Of a stretch of 64,000 nucleotides of DNA, positions 58,867 through 64,000 are shown in pieces (position 1 is the first letter of the stretch; each line of letters starts with the position of its first letter). This DNA comes from an uncultured Pelagibacteraceae bacterium (lineage in GTDB: Bacteria > Pseudomonadota > Alphaproteobacteria > Pelagibacterales > Pelagibacteraceae), in NCBI GenBank assembly GCA_902580115.1, contig CACHJN010000002.1, forward strand, positions 46,204 through 110,203, written 5' to 3'. Made by a program: the position numbers and the translations under genes. The notes below the pieces were generated by a model. That model worked only from the letters and a program-made list of their open reading frames with translations, searched no databases and was not told the origin of the DNA.

Positions 58867-59739
58867 TTAGTTTTTTTTAATTAGACCAGATTTTCCAAAA
58901 AATTTAAAGAAATCACTGTCTGGTGAAAGTATTAAAGATGTATCTCCGCCTATAAGAGATTTTTCATAAGATTGCATCGCTCTGTAAAAACTAAAAAATT
59001 GCGGGTCTTTGCCAAAAGCGTCTGCAAATATTTTGTTTCTTTGGCCGTCTCCCTCACCTTTCATAATTTCTGATTTCTTCTTAGCGTTTGCTAGAATTAC
59101 TGTTACCTCTTTATCGGCTGTAGATTTAATTCTCGTAGCTATCTCAGCTCCTTGGGCTCTAAATTCTTTTGCTTCTCTCTGTCTTTCAGTTTGCATTCGA
59201 GCATAAATTGCTTCACTGTTTGCTTGTGGTAAGTCAGCTCTTTTAATTCTAACGTCAACAATCTCTATTCCAAAATTTTTAGCTTCAGTGTTTACATCGT
59301 TTTGGATTATTGACATTTGTTTTGCTCTATCTTTTGATAAAAGAGTAGCAAGTTCTTGTTTACCTAAAACACCTCTTATTCTTGAATTGATAATTGTCGC
59401 AAGTCTTTGTCTAGCAACTCTCTCGTTACCAACAGAAATATAAAACTTAAGTGGATCAACAATTTTGAATCTTGCGATAGCATCAACAATTAATCTCTTT
59501 TGATCTGCAGCTATAACTTCTTCCGGTGGGTTATCTAAATTTAAAACTCTTTTGTCTAAGTATGCAACGTTTTGGATAAACGGCAATTTAAAATTTAAAC
59601 CTGATTTATTAACAATTTTTTTAGGGTCACCAAATTGTAGAACAATAGCCTGGTTAATCTCTTGAACAATAAAAATTGATTGAAAGGCAGTTATTCCTAA
59701 AACAACAATAAATGGTATAAAAAATTTAGATAATTTCAT
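58867..59739 (-). CDS. hflC: HflC protein (FtsH modulator, SPFH family)
   Basis: A 290-residue membrane-anchored SPFH protein that with HflK forms a cage around the FtsH protease. One N-terminal helix (FFIPFIVVLGITAFQSIFIV) is followed by INQAIVLQFGDPKKIVNKSGLNFKLPFIQNVAYLDKRVL (read in parts) and VDVRIKRADLPQANSEAIYARMQTERQREAKEFRAQG, a typical HflC stretch. It overlaps hflK by one base. Confidence 0.97.
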   Translation of the reverse strand: MKLSKFFIPFIVVLGITAFQSIFIVQEINQAIVLQFGDPKKIVNKSGLNFKLPFIQNVAYLDKRVLNLDNPPEEVIAADQKRLIVDAIARFKIVDPLKFYISVGNERVARQRLATIINSRIRGVLGKQELATLLSKDRAKQMSIIQNDVNTEAKNFGIEIVDVRIKRADLPQANSEAIYARMQTERQREAKEFRAQGAEIATRIKSTADKEVTVILANAKKKSEIMKGEGDGQRNKIFADAFGKDPQFFSFYRAMQSYEKSLIGGDTSLILSPDSDFFKFFGKSGLIKKN

Positions 59740-60842
59740 TAACTACCACTCTTCTTTTTAATTTCTGGTAAGGGCAAATAAGGCACTACCCCTGAACCTG
59801 ATTCTTTATCGATTATAACTTTATCTATATCTGCTAAAACTTTTTCCATTGTCTCAAGAAACATTCTTTCTTGAGTTACTTGTTTTGCGTTTCTATATTC
59901 ACCATAAATAGCTAAAAATCTAGAAGCTTCACCCTCAGCAGTTGCTACAACTTCTTTTTTATATGCTTCGGCTTCCTGCAGTATTTTTTCTGCATCTCCT
60001 CGAGCTCTAGGTATGACGTCGTTAGCATAAGCTTCTGCTTCGTTTTTTGATCTTTCTTTATCCGCTCTAGCTGCTTGTACATCTCTAAATGCATCGATAA
60101 CTTGACTTGGCGGGTCGGCTTTTTGTGTTTGAACTTGAGTTATTTGAATACCAGATCCATACTCATCTAAAATATTTTGAGTAATTTCTTGCACTTCAAT
60201 TTCTATGTTAGATCTTCCTTCAGTTAAAATTGATTGTATTTCACTCTTTGCAATAACTTCTCTCATAGCTGTTTCCGAAGTAGCTTTAACAGTTTCAACT
60301 GGACTTTGAATATTGAATAAAAATTTGCCAGCGTCTTTGATTACCCAGAAAACAGAATAGTTTATATCTACAATATTTTCATCTCCAGTTAACATTAAGC
60401 TTTCTTCTGGAACTTCTCCAACACCGGAAGATCTTCCACTATCGCTAGCTCCTCGAAAGCCAACATCTATTCTGTTAACTTTTGTTACTTTTGGCTTAAG
60501 AACTCTCTCAACTGGGAAAGGTAAATGGTAATTTAATCCAGGCTGTGTTGTGTTTACGAATTTTCCAAATCTTAAAACTACTCCTTGTTCATCTGGTAAC
60601 ACTCTGTAAAGACCGCTTAAAACCCAGATCACTAATAAAATTATTAAACCTAAAACTATTGGTTTGCCACCACCTGATTTTCCCCCAGGCATAAATCTAT
60701 TTATCTTATTCTGAATATTTCTTATGAGTTCATCTATATTTGGCGGTTCTCTCCGTGATCCTGAACCGTTTCCGCTTCCACCCGTTGGACCTGAAGATCC
60801 CCAAGGTGATTGATTTTTGAATATACTTCCTATTAAACTCAT
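59739..60842 (-). CDS. hflK: HflK protein (FtsH modulator, SPFH family)
   Basis: A 367-residue protein. The N-terminus is glycine- and proline-rich (GSSGPTGGSGNGSGSRREPP), as in other HflK, followed by one helix (IVLGLIILLVIWVLSGLY) and the SPFH domain (VLPDEQGVVLRFGKFVNTTQPGLNYHLPFP, read in parts). SETAMREVIAKSEIQSIL and QAARADKERSKNEAEAYANDVIPRARGDAE are diagnostic. Its ATG lies seven bases after a TATATA box. Confidence 0.97.
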   Translation of the reverse strand: MSLIGSIFKNQSPWGSSGPTGGSGNGSGSRREPPNIDELIRNIQNKINRFMPGGKSGGGKPIVLGLIILLVIWVLSGLYRVLPDEQGVVLRFGKFVNTTQPGLNYHLPFPVERVLKPKVTKVNRIDVGFRGASDSGRSSGVGEVPEESLMLTGDENIVDINYSVFWVIKDAGKFLFNIQSPVETVKATSETAMREVIAKSEIQSILTEGRSNIEIEVQEITQNILDEYGSGIQITQVQTQKADPPSQVIDAFRDVQAARADKERSKNEAEAYANDVIPRARGDAEKILQEAEAYKKEVVATAEGEASRFLAIYGEYRNAKQVTQERMFLETMEKVLADIDKVIIDKESGSGVVPYLPLPEIKKKSGS

Positions 60843-60849
60843 GACACTT

Positions 60850-60877
60850 TATATAGTGACTTTTATTGTAAAAACAA
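60850..60877 (-). promoter_or_regulatory. Promoter-like pair for hflK (leaderless)
   Basis: On the minus strand TTGTTT (60877-60872) and TATATA (60855-60850) are 16 bases apart; seven bases separate the -10 box from the ATG at 60842. Confidence 0.5.
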
Positions 60878-60918
60878 GTTAAGTAATAGCGATATTATGA
60901 CCAAAATTGAGGAACATT

Positions 60919-61713
60919 ATGAGTAAAAAACCACCTCCTAAGCAATTTGTTAAAACTCCAATCAATGGAACAAAATACACATTATTAATTTCAAGCGCAA
61001 AAGGTGGGGTTGGTAAATCCACAGTTGCAATCAACTTGGCTTTTGCATTACAAAAATTAGGATTTAAAATTGGCATTCTCGACGCTGACGTTTACGGACC
61101 TTCTTTACCAAAATTAATTAATTTAAATGAAAAGCCAAAAACTGAAGATGGTAATAAAATTATTCCAATTGAAAAGTACAATGCTCAATGTATGTCAATG
61201 GGTTTTTTAGTTGACGAACAAACACCAATGATATGGCGAGGACCGATGGTGATCAGTGCTATAAAAACAATGACACAAAAAGTGTTATGGAAAGACAGAG
61301 ATATTATCATCATAGATATGCCGCCAGGCACGGGTGATACTCAGTTAACATTTGCTCAAGAAGTAAAAGTTGACGGTGCTATAATTGTCTCTACTCCACA
61401 AGATTTAGCCCTTCTTGACGTAAAAAGAGGGATACAAATGTTTGAAAAGACTGGCGTTAAAATTTTAGGCTTAATAGATAATATGAGTTTTTTTAAGGGA
61501 GATGATGGAAAAGAATATAAAATATTTGGGGAAGGTGGAGTAGTGAAAACAGCAAAAGAATTTAATAAAGAATTTTTAGGTCATCTTCCATTAAACCAAG
61601 ATTTGAGAAATTCAGCTGATATTGGAGATCCTCTTACTCATTCTCAACCTGATCATGAAGTTTCAAAAATATTTAAGAATATTGCTGAAAAAATTAAACA
61701 ATCTTTTCTTTAA
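60919..61713 (+). CDS. Mrp/NBP35 (ApbC-like) P-loop ATPase
   Basis: A 264-residue ATPase of the iron-sulfur carrier family. The deviant Walker A is [20 protein letters not shown], followed by [27 protein letters not shown] and [20 protein letters not shown]. It lacks the N-terminal DUF59 domain of longer Mrp proteins, and the usual CxxC between NMS and IFG is absent ([17 protein letters not shown]); only one Cys is left in the whole protein. So a typical Fe-S bridging role is doubtful. Start is the ATG at 60919 with GAGG six bases upstream, not the TTG at 60907. It converges with thyX and overlaps it by 20 bases. Confidence 0.9.
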   Translation: MSKKPPPKQFVKTPINGTKYTLLISSAKGGVGKSTVAINLAFALQKLGFKIGILDADVYGPSLPKLINLNEKPKTEDGNKIIPIEKYNAQCMSMGFLVDEQTPMIWRGPMVISAIKTMTQKVLWKDRDIIIIDMPPGTGDTQLTFAQEVKVDGAIIVSTPQDLALLDVKRGIQMFEKTGVKILGLIDNMSFFKGDDGKEYKIFGEGGVVKTAKEFNKEFLGHLPLNQDLRNSADIGDPLTHSQPDHEVSKIFKNIAEKIKQSFL

Positions 61714-62641
61714 ATTCAAAAGAACTCATTAGCTCATTCCACTCTCTCTTAGATAGACCTGAGTCTTCATAAGAAACTTTTTTACCTTTTGCCATTTGTT
61801 GAATTACTTTTTTACCTTTAGCAGAGACATGTACCGCTCCAACTCTATAATCTAAGAAAGCTGAATGAGTTATTGGAACCCATTTTTTTACAGTGTCTAA
61901 CATAGTTTCTGCATAAACTCTAATTTCATACTGAGCATGACTATCAGCCCTAAGAAATAAAAAGTTTAACAAATTTAATAAATCTGTTTTCCAATACCAT
62001 TGAGTATATGAATTTAAAGTTAAGTTCATTCTTGCAAGTTCTCTTGCCAAACCTGCTTTGCCTTCATCAATTGTAGTTCCGTCAAATCTTTCGTTAAGCA
62101 TTTTTTCATAATTGTCGTAAGTTCTAGTCGCGTCATCTTTTAAAATTTTTAATACTTCATCTGCTTGCTCACCCGTAATTAAGTCTCCTCTACCTTGTCT
62201 ATTTGAAATAGATTGGGCTGATAATTGTTCTTTAGCAGGAATATAAAATTCTTTATCTAAAATAGAATATCTTGCTGAATATTCATTTACGTTAGCTGTT
62301 CTGTGTCGTATCCATTGTCTTGCAATAAAGATTGGAAGTTTAACATGATATTTTATTTCGCACATTTCGAATGGAGTTGAATGCCAATGTCTCATTAAAT
62401 ATTTTATTAAACCTTCATCAGTTGAAACTTTTTTAGTTCCTTTACCGTATGAAACTCTAGCTGATTGCACTATTGATGTATCATCACCCATATAATCAAC
62501 CACTCTTACAAAGCCATGGTCTAAAACAGGTAATGCCTCATAAAGAATTTTTTCTAATTCTGGTGAAGTAACTCTTTTCGTCTGATTTTTTTGAGACTGT
62601 TGATCAGCTATTTCTTGCTTTTGTTCATTTGTTAATTTCAT
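61694..62641 (-). CDS. thyX: Flavin-dependent thymidylate synthase
   Basis: ThyX makes dTMP from dUMP with FAD and methylene-tetrahydrofolate. The signature [15 protein letters not shown] (pattern RHRxxxxNExS) is intact, preceded by [28 protein letters not shown] and [25 protein letters not shown] are further family blocks. I start it at the ATG at 62641 (315 residues). Upstream sequence stays open to 62770 but that stretch encodes the tmRNA on the other strand, so the extension is not real. Its use here suggests ThyA is dispensable. Confidence 0.95.
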   Translation of the reverse strand: MKLTNEQKQEIADQQSQKNQTKRVTSPELEKILYEALPVLDHGFVRVVDYMGDDTSIVQSARVSYGKGTKKVSTDEGLIKYLMRHWHSTPFEMCEIKYHVKLPIFIARQWIRHRTANVNEYSARYSILDKEFYIPAKEQLSAQSISNRQGRGDLITGEQADEVLKILKDDATRTYDNYEKMLNERFDGTTIDEGKAGLARELARMNLTLNSYTQWYWKTDLLNLLNFLFLRADSHAQYEIRVYAETMLDTVKKWVPITHSAFLDYRVGAVHVSAKGKKVIQQMAKGKKVSYEDSGLSKREWNELMSSFEFKEKIV

Positions 62642-62655
62642 TTCGAATAAAGTTA

Positions 62656-62683
62656 TTGAATCTCTAAAAAAGAGTTTTATATT
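62656..62683 (+). promoter_or_regulatory. Promoter-like pair for the tmRNA
   Basis: TTGAAT at 62656-62661 and TATATT at 62678-62683 are 16 bases apart. The predicted start at about 62690 coincides with a GTTGG-TTTT-CCAAC hairpin that would begin the precursor. Confidence 0.55.
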
Positions 62684-62689
62684 ATAAAT

Positions 62690-62948
62690 GTTGGTTTTCC
62701 AACTATGACGATAAACGAATCTCGTAATAAACATTGCGGACGTGGGGGCAGTACCCACCACCTCCACCATTTACAACTTGAGGGGGTGAATTAGGCTCGA
62801 CGGGTGTCTAAAAGTTTTTCTTTCGTTCGAGATAGTTCCGACGTAACGGGCTAATTATAAATGCAAATAATAAATTTGCACTTGCTGCTTAATTAACTTG
62901 TTAATTAAGTGAACGGGGTCTGGGGCACCTGGCAACAGAACGCCCCTT
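62690..62948 (+). ncRNA. ssrA: Circularly permuted two-piece tmRNA
   Basis: tmRNA rescues stalled ribosomes by tagging the unfinished peptide. Here the acceptor part comes first: T-stem GTGGG (62742-62746) and CCCAC (62754-62758), then CACCTCC, discriminator A and an encoded CCA ending at 62769. After only 12 bases the 5' acceptor strand GGGGGTG (62782-62788) follows and pairs with CACCTCC over all seven positions (one G-U), then TTAGGCTCGACGGG. ATCTCG (about 62729) can pair with CGAGAT (about 62829) as helix P2. The reading frame at 62863-62892 encodes ANNKFALAA and a stop. GGGGC...GCCCC around CTG-GCAA-CAG closes the 3' end. This is the alphaproteobacterial permuted form, processed into two RNAs. 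The exact 5' and 3' ends are estimates. Confidence 0.92.
62863..62892 (+). other. tmRNA proteolysis-tag reading frame
   Basis: GCA AAT AAT AAA TTT GCA CTT GCT GCT TAA encodes ANNKFALAA. The final ALAA is the usual degradation signal for ClpXP, and GCA is the standard resume codon. A TTAATTAA...TTAATTAA hairpin follows the stop codon. Confidence 0.92.
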
Positions 62949-62954
62949 AAAAGC

Positions 62955-62979
62955 AAAAAAAAGTCGCAGTGTTTTTTTT
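62955..62979 (+). terminator. A8/T8 hairpin after the tmRNA
   Basis: Eight A (62955-62962) face eight T (62972-62979) around GTCGCAGTG. The AT-only stem is weak but the T run and the place just after the tmRNA 3' hairpin fit a transcription end. Confidence 0.45.
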
Positions 62980-63026
62980 AAATAAATAACTATCAATATT
63001 AAATTATAATAATGAAAGGAATTACT

Positions 63027-63233
63027 ATGAAAAATATTTTAGTAGCTTTAGCTTTAATTATTTTTACAACTTCTGCTTTCGCTGGCTCTTGCCCGATGAT
63101 GGCTGGAAAGTTAAAAACCAAAATTGAGCAAGCACAACAACTTCACGATGCTGGTATGAAAGCACATTCTGAGGGAAATCACGGTAAATCAGAGGAGCTT
63201 TTAAATAAAGCTCTTGATCTTTTTAAGAGTTAA
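63027..63233 (+). CDS. Small secreted protein of unknown function
   Basis: A 68-residue protein with a signal peptide (MKNILVALALIIFTTSAFA) and a short mature part starting GSCPMMAGKLKTKIEQAQQ, ending in HGKSEELLNKALDLF. One Cys is left after cleavage. The mature helix-rich part with the AHSEGNHGKSEELLNKAL stretch looks like half a TPR-like hairpin. No family recognised. The ATG at 63027 has AAAGGA six bases upstream; an earlier ATG at 63012 would add MKGIT. It lies between the tmRNA tail and a copy of that tail. Confidence 0.65.
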   Translation: MKNILVALALIIFTTSAFAGSCPMMAGKLKTKIEQAQQLHDAGMKAHSEGNHGKSEELLNKALDLFKS

Positions 63234-63242
63234 TAAAATAAT

Positions 63243-63285
63243 GGGATTTGGGGCGCCTAGCAACAAAACGCCCCTTCCTTTTTTA
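63243..63285 (+). terminator. Near-copy of the tmRNA 3' hairpin, followed by a T run
   Basis: Positions 63243-63276 match the tmRNA end 62915-62948 at 29 of 34 bases, and all five changes are transitions. The GGGGC/GCCCC stem (63250-63254 with 63270-63274) is kept, while the inner CTG-GCAA-CAG hairpin is broken (CTA and CAA). TTCCTTTTTT follows, so it probably serves as terminator for the small secreted protein gene. Confidence 0.75.
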
Positions 63286-63343
63286 ATTATATTGCTTAAA
63301 CTCATATTTTAATTTTAGTCCTAATTAATTAGAAACTAAAACC

Positions 63344-63658
63344 TTAGTGTTTAGTATGCGCATCTGGATAGTTAGTAAGATACTCTTCTGAAATTGGTGT
63401 CATCATAGCACTTTCTATAACAGCGCCAGCTTCCCTTCTTTTCTCAGTAAGTTGCTTATCATCCCTAAAGGCTTGAAGTGCTTCCATGTTAGGAAATTGC
63501 ATTACTGTATGTAGTTTTGATGGATCATCTTTTTGTGTACCTGCAAAAATAAACTTGATTCCATGTTCTTTTAATTTTTCGTCTTGAGCATAAACCATCT
63601 CTTTCCAGGTTTTAAATCCTTTTGTGATTGTAATTTCACCTTTGACTAGTATTCCCAT
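63344..63658 (-). CDS. Conserved small protein, probable dimeric alpha/beta-barrel fold
   Basis: A 104-residue protein. The pattern GILVKGEITITKGFKTWKEMVYAQDEKLKEHGIKFIFAGTQKDDPSKLHTVMQF (read in parts) and PNMEALQAFRDDKQLTEKRREAG resembles stress-type or monooxygenase-like ferredoxin-fold proteins in which strand-helix-strand units dimerise. I do not recognise a precise family; a DUF3764-like or ABM-like assignment is possible. A GGAG site lies before the ATG at 63658. Confidence 0.6.
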   Translation of the reverse strand: MGILVKGEITITKGFKTWKEMVYAQDEKLKEHGIKFIFAGTQKDDPSKLHTVMQFPNMEALQAFRDDKQLTEKRREAGAVIESAMMTPISEEYLTNYPDAHTKH

Positions 63659-63693
63659 ATTTAACTCCTTTTATTTATATTTTAAAAAATTTT

Positions 63694-63966
63694 TTATTTT
63701 TTTTCATCTTCGGTTGGCTGTTCTTCTTGAGGTTCAGGTTTAACTTCCTCTTCGGTTGGCTGTTCTTCTTGAGGTTCAGGTTTAACTTCCTCTTGGGTTG
63801 GCTGTTCTTCTTGAGTTTCAACTACGACTTCTTTTCTAAAATCTCTTCTAGGACTATCAGGTGTTCTTGTTACGCTTCTTGATGACAAATTATCTCGTTG
63901 TCTAAAATAAAAATAAGCACCTATCGAAATAACTAGTATTGAACCAAATATATATAAAGCTAACAT
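63694..63966 (-). CDS. Membrane-anchored protein with Glu/Pro/Gln repeat tail
   Basis: A protein of about 90 residues. An N-terminal helix (ALYIFGSILVISIGAYFYF) anchors it, a basic linker follows (RSVTRTPDSPRRDFRKEV), and the C-terminal half is an acidic repeat: two exact copies of a 14-residue unit with EEQPTEEEVKPEPQ, plus a partial one. I do not recognise a family. The ATG at 63966 is the likely start, but the frame stays open to the window edge, so a longer form is not excluded. Confidence 0.55.
   Translation of the reverse strand: MLALYIFGSILVISIGAYFYFRQRDNLSSRSVTRTPDSPRRDFRKEVVVETQEEQPTQEEVKPEPQEEQPTEEEVKPEPQEEQPTEDEKK
63711..63815. repeat. 42-bp tandem repeat inside the acidic-tail gene
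   Basis: Two exact 42-base copies (63711-63752, 63753-63794) are followed by a partial third (63795-63815) with one base change at its second position. The unit keeps the reading frame and encodes a Pro/Glu/Gln-rich 14-residue repeat, so copy number may vary between strains. Confidence 0.9.
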
Positions 63967-64000
63967 CAAATAATTCGTTCCCGAATCTTTCGAGCTGTCT

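Noticed and set aside
62642..62770. N-terminal extension of thyX up to 62770
   Set aside because: The extra 43 residues are unlike ThyX and overlap the acceptor part of the tmRNA on the other strand; the ATG at 62641 gives the normal length.

Overview
The window looks like the chromosome of a SAR11-clade alphaproteobacterium ('Candidatus Pelagibacter' type). The DNA is very AT-rich, genes abut or overlap, spacers are tiny, and there are no mobile elements, CRISPR arrays or tRNA genes that I could find. Three things support the placement: a circularly permuted two-piece tmRNA (the alphaproteobacterial form), a SAM-II-like riboswitch followed by a probable SAM-V-like one in front of metY (an arrangement known from Pelagibacter), and a gene content dominated by uptake systems for amino and organic acids and by methylated-amine oxidation.

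Layout. 1-413: start of an outer-membrane protein running off the left edge. 575-5681 (minus): csaA-lysE-acnA-prpD. 5742-11399 (minus): a ProC-like reductase followed by a complete branched-chain amino acid ABC importer (livHMGF plus binding protein). 11405-12915 (plus): an AbrB-family permease and a DoxX protein. 12921-22651 (minus) is one long transport block: a second amino-acid ABC importer, AzlCD, a GlaH/CsiD-type glutarate hydroxylase translationally coupled to AzlD, and a TctCBA tripartite transporter. 22729-27849: mixed housekeeping genes (LysE exporter, DUF2805 protein, glutaredoxin, ribokinase, CcdA, histidine phosphatase, MsrB, CysE, VOC protein).

27854-29347: metY behind tandem riboswitches. 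29413-35176 (plus): dimethylglycine/sarcosine dehydrogenase with etfBA and ETF-ubiquinone oxidoreductase. 35222-36544: an MFS permease. 36541-41650 (minus): heterotetrameric sarcosine oxidase soxBDAG. Together these demethylate dimethylglycine and sarcosine to glycine, passing electrons to quinone or oxygen and one-carbon units to folate. 42141-45233: a hydroxyacid dehydrogenase, an EamA permease and a D-amino acid dehydrogenase. 45279-51308: bactofilin, rodA, mrdA, mreD, mreC, mreB (cell shape). 51295-56299: leuA, ilvC, ilvN, ilvI (branched-chain amino acid synthesis). 56337-60842: miaA, a Do-type protease, a YjeT-like protein, hflC, hflK (envelope quality control). 60919-62641: Mrp and ThyX, convergent. 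62690-62948: permuted tmRNA. 63027-63966: three small genes, one of them between the tmRNA tail and a near-copy of that tail.

Regulation visible in the sequence is sparse: the metY riboswitches, a few intrinsic terminators, and several promoter-like -35/-10 pairs placed so close to the start codon that the mRNAs would be leaderless or nearly so (ilvI, hflK, doxX, the VOC gene, leuA, the dimethylglycine dehydrogenase gene). All functional calls rest on motif reading and memory of families; no database search was run.
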